Below are positions 1-8,413 of a stretch of DNA of 64,000 nt, piece by piece. The stretch comes from Lysobacter concretionis Ko07 = DSM 16239 (GTDB taxonomy: Bacteria; Pseudomonadota; Gammaproteobacteria; Xanthomonadales; Xanthomonadaceae), in NCBI RefSeq assembly GCF_000768345.1, contig NZ_AVPS01000008.1:62001-126000 (forward strand), written 5' to 3'. A program made the translations under genes and the position numbers. The notes under the pieces are model-generated. The model did no database searches. It saw only the letters and a list, made by a program, of their open reading frames with translations, and was not told where the DNA came from. Position 1 is the first letter of the stretch; the number at the start of each line of letters is the position of its first letter.

Positions 1-98
1 TCGGGCCCACTCCGCGGATTGCGGCGGATGCCGCCCCATACGCCGCCCCACGGTCGCGTCGCCGTGACCCCGGTCAGCCGTCCATCGCACCCGCGCGG

Positions 99-104
99 TA
101 GAAT
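99..104 (+). promoter_or_regulatory. possible -10 hexamer upstream of aceE
   Basis: The hexamer TAGAAT lies 54 bases before the aceE start in an otherwise very GC-rich leader. It fits a TANNNT pattern seen ahead of several other genes in this window. No convincing -35 box was found at 16-18 bases upstream, so this is a weak call. The rest of bases 1-158 shows no gene that can be supported. Confidence 0.3.
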
Positions 105-158
105 CGGCCGCATCGATCCCACCTGTTCACGAGGCGCGGCCACGGGGCCGCGAGGCGC

Positions 159-2864
159 ATGACCCATACATACGAAAGCCCGCTCAACGAGCTGATGCAC
201 AACGATCCGGACCCGACCGAGACCCGGGAGTGGATCGAGTCCGTCGAGGCCGTCATCCAGCGCGACGGCACCGACCGTGCGCACCAGCTGCTCGAGCGCA
301 TGGTGGAGGTCTCGCGCCGCGCCGGCGCGCACCTGCCGTTCGAGCCGACCACCGATTACATCAACACCATCCCGCCGCACCTGGAGGCCAAGAGCCCCGG
401 CGATGCCGCGATGGAATGGCGCATCCGCTCGATCATCCGCTGGAACGCGATGGCGATGGTGGTGCGGGCCAACCGCAAGCCCGGCGACCTGGGCGGCCAC
501 ATCGCCACCTTCGGCTCCTCGGCGACGCTGTACGACGTCGGCTTCAACCACTTCTGGCGTGCCCCGAGCGACGACCACCCGGGCGACCTGCTGTTCATCC
601 AGGGCCACGGCTCGCCGGGCATCTACGCCCGCTCGTTCCTCGAAGGCCGCATCAGCGAGGACCAGCTCGACCACTTCCGCATGGAAGTCGATGGCCGCGG
701 CATCAGCTCCTACCCGCACCCGTGGCTGATGCCGGACTACTGGCAGACCCCGACCGTGTCGATGGGCCTGGGTCCGATCAGCGCGATCTACCAGGCGCGC
801 AACTTCAAGTACCTGGAAGGCCGCGGCCTGATGCCGAAGACCGACCGCAAGGTCTGGTGCTTCCTCGGCGACGGCGAGACCGACGAGCCCGAATCCCTCG
901 GCGCGATCTCGGTCGCCGGCCGCGAGGGCCTCGACAACCTGGTGTTCGTCATCAACTGCAACCTGCAGCGCCTTGACGGCCCGGTGCGCGGCAACGGCAA
1001 GATTATCCAGGAGCTGGAAGGCCAGTTCCGCGGCGCCGGCTGGAACGTCATCAAGAACGTCTGGGGCAGCTACTGGGATCCGTTGCTGGCCCGTGACAGC
1101 AGCGGCAAGCTGCGCCAGCTGATGATGGAAACCGTCGACGGCGAGTACCAGAACTGCAAGGCCTTCGGCGGCGCGTACACCCGCGAGCATTTCTTCGGCA
1201 AGTACCCGGAGACCGCCGAGCTGGTCGCCAACCTGTCCGACGAGGACGTCTGGCGCCTCAACCGCGGCGGCCACGACCCGCACAAGGTCTACGCCAGCTA
1301 CCACCAGGCGGTGAACACCAAGGGCATGCCGACCGTGATCCTGGCCAAGACGGTCAAGGGCTACGGCATGGGCGTGGCGGGCGAGTCGCTGAACCCGGCC
1401 CACGGCACCAAGAAGATGGATGACGATGACGTGCGCGCGTTCCGCGACCGCTTCAACATCCCGGTGACCGACGACCAGCTCAAGGACAGCGCGGTGCCGT
1501 TCTACCACCCCGGCAAGGACTCGCCGGAGATCGAATACCTGCTCGAGCGCCGCAAGGCCCTCGGCGGCTTCCTGCCGCAGCGCCGCCGCAAGGCCACCCA
1601 GCAGCTCGAAGTGCCGCCGCTGGCGACCTACGAGCGCCTGCTCAAGTCCACCGGCGAGCGCGAGATCAGCACCACGATGGCGTTCGTGCAGATGCTCAAC
1701 ATCTCCCTGCGCGACAAGCTGGTCGGCCCGCGGCTGGTACCGATCGTCGCCGACGAGGCGCGCACCTTCGGCATGGAAGGCCTGTTCCGGCAGATCGGCA
1801 TCTACGCCCCGTTCGGCCAGAAGTACAAGCCGGTCGACCGCGACCAGCTGATGTACTACCGCGAGGACACCGCCGGGCAGGTGCTGCAGGAAGGCATCAC
1901 CGAGGCCGGCGCGTTCGCCTCCTGGCTCGCCTGCGCCACCAGCTACAGCAGCAACGACCTCGCCCTGCTGCCGTTCTACATCTACTACTCGATGTTCGGT
2001 TTCCAGCGCGTCGGCGACGCCGCCTGGCAGGCCGGCGACATGCGCGCGCGCGGCTTCCTGCTCGGCGCCACCGCCGGCCGCACCACCCTCAACGGCGAAG
2101 GCCTGCAGCACGAGGACGGCCACAGCATGGTGCAGGCCGGGCTGATCCCGAACTGCCGCAGCTACGACCCGACCTTCAGCTACGAAGTGGTGACCCTCAT
2201 CCAGCACGGCATGCAGCGCATGCTCGTCGAGCAGCACGACGAGTACTGGTACATCACCCTGATGAACGAGAACTACGCCCACCCCGACATGCCCGAGGGC
2301 AGCGCCGAGGGAATCATCAAGGGCATGTACCTGTTCCGGGATGCCGGCAAGCCGAAGAAGGACCAGTTGCGCGTGCAGCTGCTGGGCAGCGGCACCATCC
2401 TGCGCGAAGTCATCGCCGCGGCCGAACTGTTGGAGAAGGATTTCGGCGTGGTCGCCGACATCTGGTCCTGCCCCAGCTTCAACGAACTCGCCCGCGAAGG
2501 TGCAGACGTCGAGCGCCACAACCGCTTCCACCCCGAAGCCAAGGCCCCGCGCAAGGCCCACATCACCGGCCTGCTGGAAGGCCGCCAGGGCCCGGCGATT
2601 GCCGCCACCGACTACATCCGCACCTACGCCGAGCAGGTCCGCGCCTACGTCCCGATGCACTACACCGTGCTCGGCACCGACGGCTACGGCCGCAGCGACA
2701 CCCGCGCCAACCTGCGCCGCCACTTCGAAGTCGACCGCTACTACGTCGCCCACGCCGCCATCGCTGCGCTGGCAGCGGAAGGCAAGATGACCGCGAAGGA
2801 CGTCGCAAGGGCGATCAAGACGTACAAGATCGATGCGGAGAAGCCGAATCCGTTGGGGGTTTGA
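159..2864 (+). CDS. aceE: pyruvate dehydrogenase E1 component (homodimeric type)
   Basis: Thiamine-diphosphate-dependent E1 subunit that decarboxylates pyruvate and passes the acetyl group to lipoyl groups on E2. The 901-residue length matches the homodimeric E1 of gammaproteobacteria (E. coli 887). The ThDP/Mg motif begins at G237-D238-G239 (GDGETDEPES) and ends near NCNLQ about 30 residues later. Long stretches such as ETVDGEYQNCK, HGTKKMDDDD and LNGEGLQHEDGHS are characteristic of AceE. The start ATG is followed at once by conserved N-terminal sequence leading to WIESVEAVI. It stands alone with its own terminator; aceF and lpdA lie about 50 kb to the right, unlike the aceEF-lpd operon of enterics. 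The identification is secure. Confidence 0.97.
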   Translation: MTHTYESPLNELMHNDPDPTETREWIESVEAVIQRDGTDRAHQLLERMVEVSRRAGAHLPFEPTTDYINTIPPHLEAKSPGDAAMEWRIRSIIRWNAMAMVVRANRKPGDLGGHIATFGSSATLYDVGFNHFWRAPSDDHPGDLLFIQGHGSPGIYARSFLEGRISEDQLDHFRMEVDGRGISSYPHPWLMPDYWQTPTVSMGLGPISAIYQARNFKYLEGRGLMPKTDRKVWCFLGDGETDEPESLGAISVAGREGLDNLVFVINCNLQRLDGPVRGNGKIIQELEGQFRGAGWNVIKNVWGSYWDPLLARDSSGKLRQLMMETVDGEYQNCKAFGGAYTREHFFGKYPETAELVANLSDEDVWRLNRGGHDPHKVYASYHQAVNTKGMPTVILAKTVKGYGMGVAGESLNPAHGTKKMDDDDVRAFRDRFNIPVTDDQLKDSAVPFYHPGKDSPEIEYLLERRKALGGFLPQRRRKATQQLEVPPLATYERLLKSTGEREISTTMAFVQMLNISLRDKLVGPRLVPIVADEARTFGMEGLFRQIGIYAPFGQKYKPVDRDQLMYYREDTAGQVLQEGITEAGAFASWLACATSYSSNDLALLPFYIYYSMFGFQRVGDAAWQAGDMRARGFLLGATAGRTTLNGEGLQHEDGHSMVQAGLIPNCRSYDPTFSYEVVTLIQHGMQRMLVEQHDEYWYITLMNENYAHPDMPEGSAEGIIKGMYLFRDAGKPKKDQLRVQLLGSGTILREVIAAAELLEKDFGVVADIWSCPSFNELAREGADVERHNRFHPEAKAPRKAHITGLLEGRQGPAIAATDYIRTYAEQVRAYVPMHYTVLGTDGYGRSDTRANLRRHFEVDRYYVAHAAIAALAAEGKMTAKDVARAIKTYKIDAEKPNPLGV

Positions 2865-2885
2865 TTGGAGTTATGAGGAAAGATA

Positions 2886-2906
2886 AAGGCGGCCAATGGC
2901 CGCCTT
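2886..2906 (+). terminator. hairpin terminator after aceE
   Basis: A perfect inverted repeat, AAGGCGGCC then AAT then GGCCGCCTT, lies 22 bases past the aceE stop. There is no long T tract after it, only TTCG. It marks the boundary between aceE and the AT-rich cassette to its right. Confidence 0.65.
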
Positions 2907-3009
2907 CGTGCCCGCTCCCTGGACTTCCGCGAGAGCCTAGATTTCGCATGTCTAGGTAAAGCTGATCGCCGCTGTAGTCGATTTCCAAACAAGTCGCTCG
3001 CTTGCTGAA

Positions 3010-3927
3010 CTAAGTGTGCCAGTCACTTATACGGCGGTCAGATCCAATAACAATTAAAAAGCGATCTACTTGCACCAGCGTTGGCTTGAGTTCCGCAAGG
3101 GCGGCGCCAAGTGAATGCCAGTTCTTTCGCGATCTTCCGCCGATCATTTTCGTCTCACGATAGAAACCACGATTTTCTTCGAGGAAAAGATAATTCGTGG
3201 CGGTCGATATGTCATGTTGCTGCGCAGGAACCGTGGGAAGCCGCGAGATCATTCTCAACTTCGCGCTTAAAACTATGTCGAGTGCGGCGGCGATTGCAAG
3301 AATTTCGTGCGCCATCGACGTAAGCCAAGTATGGCTGAACTTAAAACCAGCAACGTGAGCAGCGCTATGACGTCTATCCGCTAGATTTTGATATGCCTGC
3401 GCGAGGTCAGGTAAGCCGCCACCAATAGCATCGCAAATAGCTTTCAATGTACCCCATCCTCCGCTTATGCCGAAAGCAACAAGTATTTCGGAAATTTCAG
3501 ATGCGGTGACATTCGAACCGCCTGAAGCCAGGGATACGCTTGATAGCTCGTAAGTATGGCCAGCCGTAGAATATATTTTTTGTGATTCAGTTTGAATCAG
3601 GGTGAGCCAGTCGCGCCCAGACTTTTTTTCAATCTTTGCTCGCGCGTTTAAAGTCTCCAAGGCATTGAGGGTGGCCGCAGTTCGCATCTTCTCCGGGAGG
3701 TTATCGAAGGCCAAGCCAGAGGATGAAATTGTGGACAAAGCCTCAATCGTCCTGCTTTTTACATAATCCTCAAGCAAGTTAAATCCAATAATACCCACGC
3801 CCTTTCGCAGCAGGTTCGCTCTTCCATTGTGCTCGCTTTGAGCTATTCCATTGTCAACAAGTTCTCCGAGAGCGATTGCTGAGCCGAGGTACCTAAGCCG
3901 TTCAAACAGATCAGTCTTCGCAGACAT
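3010..3927 (-). CDS. HEPN-like putative ribonuclease paired with a DUF262 protein
   Basis: A 305-residue protein, mostly alpha-helical by composition. Residues 186-191 read RHSAAH, which fits the R-x4-H (R, polar, x3, H) active-site signature of HEPN ribonucleases; the surrounding context NLADRRHSAAHVAG is like HEPN partners of DUF262 proteins. No signal peptide or membrane segment is seen. Its start lies 2 bases after the stop of the DUF262 gene, with AAGGGAT as ribosome site inside that gene, so the two are surely cotranscribed. Codon use is far more AT-rich than the flanking genes, implying recent transfer. Inference: the toxic or nuclease half of a two-gene defence module of the MAE_28990/MAE_18760 HEPN type. 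The nuclease assignment rests on one short motif plus context. Confidence 0.6.
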   Translation of the reverse strand: MSAKTDLFERLRYLGSAIALGELVDNGIAQSEHNGRANLLRKGVGIIGFNLLEDYVKSRTIEALSTISSSGLAFDNLPEKMRTAATLNALETLNARAKIEKKSGRDWLTLIQTESQKIYSTAGHTYELSSVSLASGGSNVTASEISEILVAFGISGGWGTLKAICDAIGGGLPDLAQAYQNLADRRHSAAHVAGFKFSHTWLTSMAHEILAIAAALDIVLSAKLRMISRLPTVPAQQHDISTATNYLFLEENRGFYRETKMIGGRSRKNWHSLGAALAELKPTLVQVDRFLIVIGSDRRISDWHT

Positions 3928-3929
3928 AC

Positions 3930-4994
3930 TTAGATCCCTTTTAAGCGATCCAAGTAGGTGCTAATCCGATAGTGAACGTTTTTTGGATTAGATGTGAACT
4001 GCGTTACGGATAGGTAAAAATCCTGATCGCTTTTTAGAAGGTCGTTCAGTGCCTTCTTTGCATGTGTCGGATCGCCGAGTACTTTTTTCTTTTGATTCTG
4101 ACTTAGCAGGCTAAAACAGATCATTTCAATGTCGTAAAAGCCTTGCAAAAATCTGCTGTTTGATCTCGGGTTAGTGAAGGCTTGGTCGCCCCAACATTTC
4201 TCACAGAAATCAATCGACGATTCAAATATAGCTTTTAAATTTTCGACTTCTTTCGCTGAGGTCTTTTGGTGCTCCTGCATGTAAGCGTCCATCGCCTTGT
4301 CCATGTTTCCAGGAAAGTTCGACCAGTACTCGCGGATTGTGAAAAATCTGAGAACGTACTGAACATCGGTCATTTCACGATAGACTTTGGACTGAGGCGT
4401 GGTCTTCAGGCGGGTAGAAAAAAATTGATTCTCAGATAGGCTAAAGAGCAGGTCATTGAGCCGTCCTCGAAATGCCACGTTTCTGATTTCTTGGGAGTTA
4501 AGTGCGACACCAGCCTTGTTTAGCCTAAGGAATACCTCGTGCTTGAGGTCTGGATCCGATTGTCGCAAAAGCGTCACTACGCGCAAGTAAGGTCTAATCT
4601 TAAGGGCATTTGCTAGGGGGCTTGGCAGCGTGTCAAAGGTGAAGTCCTCAAGTTCAGTAAACTTTTTCAGCGACGTGAGTTTCAAGTTGCTATTGAGGAA
4701 TTTATGAATAGCTGTTATTCGTTGCTTTCCATCAATGACTGAATATGTCCCGTACTCATCTTCAGCTAGGTAGATTGGGGGTACTGGTATGTTGAGAAGA
4801 AAGGACTCAATTAGCTCAGATTCTTTTATATTGTCCCATCGTTCTCGGCGCTGATATTTTGGGCTTATGTCTATCGCACCCGAGGCCACCATGTCAGATA
4901 CCGACTTAAGAGATAGGTCTGATTGCTGAAGAACCAGAGCATCCTGTGATCGAGCGAACTTTTCGATAATTTTGTTTCTTAATTTGTCGTCCAT
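3930..4994 (-). CDS. DUF262 domain protein (DGQQR-type, GmrSD N-terminal-like)
   Basis: A 354-residue protein with a clear DUF262 (ParB/sulfiredoxin-like fold) N-terminal half: Y47-Q48-R49 in SPKYQRRERW, the segment LLNIPVPPIYL, and DGKQR at residues 88-92, the variant of the DGQQR motif implicated in nucleotide binding and hydrolysis. The C-terminal part is helical (MTDVQYVLRFF) and shows no DUF1524 HNH nuclease motif, so this is a short, nuclease-less version. A GAGGGT ribosome site precedes the ATG. It is the first gene of a tight two-gene operon with the HEPN-like gene, which presumably supplies the nuclease in trans. It is strongly AT-rich relative to its neighbours. Related DUF262 proteins act in GmrSD, BrxU and other anti-phage systems; the function here is inferred. 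Confidence 0.8.
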   Translation of the reverse strand: MDDKLRNKIIEKFARSQDALVLQQSDLSLKSVSDMVASGAIDISPKYQRRERWDNIKESELIESFLLNIPVPPIYLAEDEYGTYSVIDGKQRITAIHKFLNSNLKLTSLKKFTELEDFTFDTLPSPLANALKIRPYLRVVTLLRQSDPDLKHEVFLRLNKAGVALNSQEIRNVAFRGRLNDLLFSLSENQFFSTRLKTTPQSKVYREMTDVQYVLRFFTIREYWSNFPGNMDKAMDAYMQEHQKTSAKEVENLKAIFESSIDFCEKCWGDQAFTNPRSNSRFLQGFYDIEMICFSLLSQNQKKKVLGDPTHAKKALNDLLKSDQDFYLSVTQFTSNPKNVHYRISTYLDRLKGI

Positions 4995-5324
4995 GCCGTA
5001 CCCTCGATTTCAAGTTGCTGGCCCACTAGCTGCGCTAATTGATCCCACACATGTGCGACCCGCGAGCTGCGGTTGCGTGTGAAGTAGTAGGGCAAATTAG
5101 CATGGGCTACGGCACCTCGCTCGAGAGGCGCGCTGTACTGCGGGTGCGGGGCGCATGTCCTTGGCGGCTGGACTTGAATGCCGACGGGTTCACGGGGTAT
5201 GCGCTTCGACGCGTGGGGGCGAAGGGTGAAAAAGGTCAGAGAACATTGATGCGCTCAGCCAATAAAGACCGTCTCACCGCTCAGTAGAATGGTGCTTCCT
5301 TCGTCACTCCGGCATCGCACCGTC
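4995..5324. other. intergenic region without a supported gene
   Basis: This 330-base gap separates the divergent DUF262 operon and the serine hydrolase gene and should hold both promoters. Base composition changes here from AT-rich back to GC-rich, placing the right edge of the foreign cassette near 5030-5100. A possible 82-codon frame at 5039-5287 lacks recognisable protein character and was not accepted. No direct repeat matching the left edge near 2940 was found by eye. Confidence 0.5.
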
Positions 5325-6530
5325 ATGTGTCCGCCCCTTTTCATCCGCTTTCTCGCTGCCACCTTGTGCCTGATCCTCGCGCTGCCATCGGCAGCCCGGG
5401 ATCAGCAGCCGCCGACCATCGGCGAACAACGCGAGGCCGTCCTATTCTGGCCGCAGGCGCAGCGGGAGGCGGAGTTCCGAGAGATGGATCGGCGCTTCCC
5501 CAGCGACCGCGTCGAGCGTGCTGCACATGTCCGCGAATTGCCCGAAGGCCAGCCCCTGACGTTGGGCGAGGCCGGCGATTCCTCGTGGCTCGACAACTAC
5601 ATGGATCAGCACCACATCGCCGGCCTGATGGTGCTGCAGGACGGTCGCGTCCGTCTGCAGCAATACGCGTTGGACTTCGGGCCGGAGCAGCGCTGGGAGT
5701 CGTTCTCGGTCGCCAAGTCGGTCACGTCGGCCTTGCTCGGCATCGCGCTGCAGCAGGGGCATATTGGCAGCCTGGACGACGCGCTGGTCACCTACATCCC
5801 GGAGTTGCGCGACAGCGCCTACGCCGATGTCACGGTGCAGCAGTTGCTGACGATGACCTCGGGTGTGCGCTGGAACGAGGACTACGCCGATGAGCAGTCG
5901 GACGTGGCGCAGATGTATCGCGGTGCCTGCGTCGATGGCCGTGCGCACGTGCTGTCGTACCTGATGAAACTGCCGCGGCAATGGCCGGCCGGCACGCACT
6001 GGAACTACAACACCGCCGAGACCGACCTGCTCGGCATCGTGGTGGAACGCGCCACGCGCCGATCGCTGGCGGCCTACCTGTCGGACACGATCTGGCAGCC
6101 GTACGGCATGGCGGCCCATGCGAGCTGGATCAGGGACGAGTGTGACGGCAGCGACACCGGTGGCAGCGGCCTGTCGGCGACGCTGGGCGACTACGCGCGG
6201 TTGGGGCAGTTCATGCTCGACGGCGGCCGCATCGCGGGCGAGCCGGTGATCGCCGAAGTCTGGCTGCAGGGCGCGATCAGCGAGCAGGAAAGCGTGGACG
6301 CGCCCGAGCGCGGCTACGGGTATCTGTGGTGGACCGATACCGACGGCAGCTACGCCGCGGTCGGCATCTTCGGCCAGATGGTCTACGTCGATCCCGCGCG
6401 CCGGCTGGTCATTGCCCAGGTGGCGGCGTGGCCGAAGGCGACGTCGAACGAACTGGTCGCCGCGCGGCGCGGGTTCGTGGCGGCGGTCAAGCGTGCGGTG
6501 GATGCGGAGCGGAAGCCGACAGTCCACTGA
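5325..6530 (+). CDS. exported serine hydrolase of the beta-lactamase/EstB family
   Basis: A 401-residue protein from the chosen ATG, which gives a good signal peptide (MCPPLFIRFLAATLCL, ending at PSAA-R). An upstream ATG at 5289 would add 12 unlikely residues. The class C beta-lactamase-like S-x-x-K motif is S128-V-A-K131 in the segment WESFSVAKSVTSALLG, and the second motif is at Y228 in WNYNTAETDLLG. The C-terminal GIFGQMVYVDP replaces the KTG box, as in esterase-type members. It likely acts in the periplasm on an ester or peptide substrate; true beta-lactamase activity is not implied. It is a single gene and the substrate is unknown. Confidence 0.85.
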   Translation: MCPPLFIRFLAATLCLILALPSAARDQQPPTIGEQREAVLFWPQAQREAEFREMDRRFPSDRVERAAHVRELPEGQPLTLGEAGDSSWLDNYMDQHHIAGLMVLQDGRVRLQQYALDFGPEQRWESFSVAKSVTSALLGIALQQGHIGSLDDALVTYIPELRDSAYADVTVQQLLTMTSGVRWNEDYADEQSDVAQMYRGACVDGRAHVLSYLMKLPRQWPAGTHWNYNTAETDLLGIVVERATRRSLAAYLSDTIWQPYGMAAHASWIRDECDGSDTGGSGLSATLGDYARLGQFMLDGGRIAGEPVIAEVWLQGAISEQESVDAPERGYGYLWWTDTDGSYAAVGIFGQMVYVDPARRLVIAQVAAWPKATSNELVAARRGFVAAVKRAVDAERKPTVH

Positions 6531-6664
6531 TCGGCTGGCTTCTGTGCGACGGCCGCAGTAGCCGTGCCCGCACCAACCCGTGCCGCCCTGCGGCGGCTGT
6601 CGATCTTTTCGGCACGCAGGCGGGAAGGGCGCGGCGGTTTGCCGGCGTCCCGCGCGTCGCTTGC

Positions 6665-7069
6665 CTAACGGCTGGCGTTTCGGGCCGTCCGCTCTACCTG
6701 CGCCATCGCGTCGTCGGTGGCGCGGCGGGTGCAGACGGTAGTACTCGGCGTGCCGTCCGGAAACAGCTCGGTCAGCTCCCCGCATATCCGGGTGGCCGCG
6801 GCCTCGACGCGTCCCTTCAGCGTGTAGAGGTCGGCGGTCCGCGTGAGGTCGAGATCACCGTAATCGACCATTGCGCTCTTTTGTGCGATCTCCAGTTTCT
6901 TTGGAATCGCCGATTCGCGGTCGCGGGTGGTCTGGTAGGTGATGCGCGGCGCCAGGACCGTGATCGTATTGAGATCCGTCGGTTCCTGGGCAACGGCCGA
7001 GCCAGCGGCCGAAACCCCGATCAACAACGCGGCAAAACCGGCTCCAGTGGCAGAAATCCTGCTGGTCAT
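6665..7069 (-). CDS. UrcA family exported protein
   Basis: A small secreted protein of 134 residues. The start at 7069 is chosen because GAGGAGA precedes it and it opens the signal peptide MTSRISATGAGFAALLIG ending AVAQ; a longer reading frame to 7189 has no protein character. The mature part has the UrcA signature VDYGDLDL followed by LKGRVEAAATRIC and a second cysteine. UrcA proteins are small, stress- or metal-associated exported proteins of Proteobacteria with no proven biochemical role. It is transcribed alone, convergent with the hydrolase gene to its left. A possible -10 (TACGGT on the minus strand) lies at 7143-7148. Confidence 0.8.
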   Translation of the reverse strand: MTSRISATGAGFAALLIGVSAAGSAVAQEPTDLNTITVLAPRITYQTTRDRESAIPKKLEIAQKSAMVDYGDLDLTRTADLYTLKGRVEAAATRICGELTELFPDGTPSTTVCTRRATDDAMAQVERTARNASR

Positions 7070-7369
7070 GGTGGTTCTCCTCGAGAGGTGTCGCGACCCA
7101 TTCAGAGATGAACGGGCATCGCCACGCCACGGTCGAATGGGACCGTAGCGCTGATAGGTAATACGCACCGGGCTGGAGAAAGTGGCCACGCCGGAGGACC
7201 ACCTCCACCATCGAGACGCAGCAGCATCGGCGGGGACCCGGTTGCGAGGCGGATGCAGGTCTCAGTGGGCGGCGGGGATGCGTTCGTCACCCAGTCTTGA
7301 TCGGCACGTAACCCCGATGCGCGCAGGGTGTCTCCCCCGCCCGCATGCGGGCAGCGACAGGAGAGCGAG

Positions 7370-7747
7370 ATGGCCTACATCGATGGTTTCGTGCTGGCCG
7401 TACCCACGGCGAACAAGCAGGCCTTCATCAACCAGGCCGGGCAGACGGATGCGGCCTGCCTGGAGTACGGCGCGACGCGCGTGCTGGAGTGCTGGGGCGA
7501 TGACGTCCCGGCGGGCAAGCAGACCGATTTCCAGCGCGCGGTGCAGGCCAAGGACGACGAGACGGTGGTGTTTTCGTGGATCGAGTGGCCGGACAAGGCG
7601 ACGCGCGACGCCGGCATGGAAAAGATGATGAAGGACCCGCGGATGAGCCCGGAGAACAACCCGATGCCGTTCGATGGCAAACGCATGATCTACGGCGGCT
7701 TCGATCCGGTCGTCACTCTGGCGCCGGGCGCCCGTCCGAACGCCTGA
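7370..7747 (+). CDS. DUF1428 family protein
   Basis: A 125-residue cytoplasmic protein beginning MAYIDGFVLAVP. The start is fixed by AGGAGA just upstream. It has the DUF1428 pattern: GFVLAVP, then ACLEYGATRVLECWGDDVP, then VVFSWIEWPDKATRD, and NPMPFDGKRMIYGGF near the end. The family is a ferredoxin-like dimeric alpha/beta-barrel fold of unknown function (YbaA-like in E. coli). The VOC-family gene follows after 91 bases in the same direction and could be cotranscribed. Confidence 0.88.
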   Translation: MAYIDGFVLAVPTANKQAFINQAGQTDAACLEYGATRVLECWGDDVPAGKQTDFQRAVQAKDDETVVFSWIEWPDKATRDAGMEKMMKDPRMSPENNPMPFDGKRMIYGGFDPVVTLAPGARPNA

Positions 7748-7838
7748 CCCGTGCAGATGTCCCGGCTACGTGACCGGCATGCGGTCCGCCGGATGGCATG
7801 ACCGCGCGGGCCCTTGACGCAACTTCCGGAGGCGAGGA

Positions 7839-8312
7839 ATGGACAAGGTAAGCACCTGGCTGTGGTGTAACCGCGATGCCGAGGCGATGGCGGCGTTCTA
7901 CACCGGGCTGATTCCCGACAGCCGCATCGTCGAGGTCGTGCGCTCGCCGGCGGACTATCCCAACGGCAAGGCCGGCGATGTGCTGACGGTCGAGTTCACG
8001 CTGGCCGGGCGCAGCTTCTGCGCGCTCAATGGCGGCCCGGAATTCACCTTCAGCGAGGCGATCTCGCTGCAGATCAGTTGCGAGGATCAGGCCGAGGTCG
8101 ACCGCTACTGGCACGCGCTCAGTGCGCACCCGGGGAACGAGCAGTGCGGTTGGGTGAAGGACAGGTACGGCCTGTCCTGGCAGATCGTCCCGCGCCGTCT
8201 CACTCAACTGATCGCCGACCGCGACCGCGCCCGGAGCAAGCGCGTGATGGAAGCCATGATGTCGATGAAGAAAATCGATCTGGCCGAGCTGGAGCGCGCG
8301 GCGCAAGGGTGA
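7839..8312 (+). CDS. VOC family protein, PhnB/3-demethylubiquinone methyltransferase-like
   Basis: A 157-residue protein of the vicinal-oxygen-chelate superfamily, PhnB-like branch (often misannotated as 3-demethylubiquinone-9 3-methyltransferase). It begins DKVSTWLWCNRDAEAMAAFY; the middle has VEFTLAGRSFCALNGGPEF; and it ends with WVKDRYGLSWQIVP, the hallmark of this branch. A GGAGGCGAGG ribosome site precedes the ATG. The family folds as paired beta-alpha-beta-beta-beta modules that bind a small ligand or metal. Substrate unknown. Confidence 0.88.
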   Translation: MDKVSTWLWCNRDAEAMAAFYTGLIPDSRIVEVVRSPADYPNGKAGDVLTVEFTLAGRSFCALNGGPEFTFSEAISLQISCEDQAEVDRYWHALSAHPGNEQCGWVKDRYGLSWQIVPRRLTQLIADRDRARSKRVMEAMMSMKKIDLAELERAAQG

Positions 8313-8350
8313 AGGCGTGGCGCGTGTCGCCGTTGGCACCCGCCACCCTC

Positions 8351-8356
8351 TAGCAT
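8351..8356 (+). promoter_or_regulatory. possible -10 element for msrB-msrA
   Basis: TAGCAT in the context CTCTAGCATGG lies 57 bases before the chosen msrB start and matches the TANNNT pattern found ahead of several genes here. No clear -35 box was identified. Confidence 0.3.
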
Positions 8357-8413
8357 GGAGCCCCGCCCACGCACGTCCGCGGCCGAATCCGCTGGCGGTT
8401 CCAGGAAATGCCC

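Noticed and set aside
5039-5287. Open frame of 82 codons just after the DUF262 operon
   Set aside because: No ribosome site, no recognisable protein character, and it lies in what should be the promoter region between divergent genes.
5442-6785. Long minus-strand open frame (447 codons) opposite the serine hydrolase gene
   Set aside because: It is an antisense shadow of GC-rich codons on the other strand, with composition dominated by Arg/His/Gly and no domain pattern; the plus-strand frame has a signal peptide and catalytic motifs.
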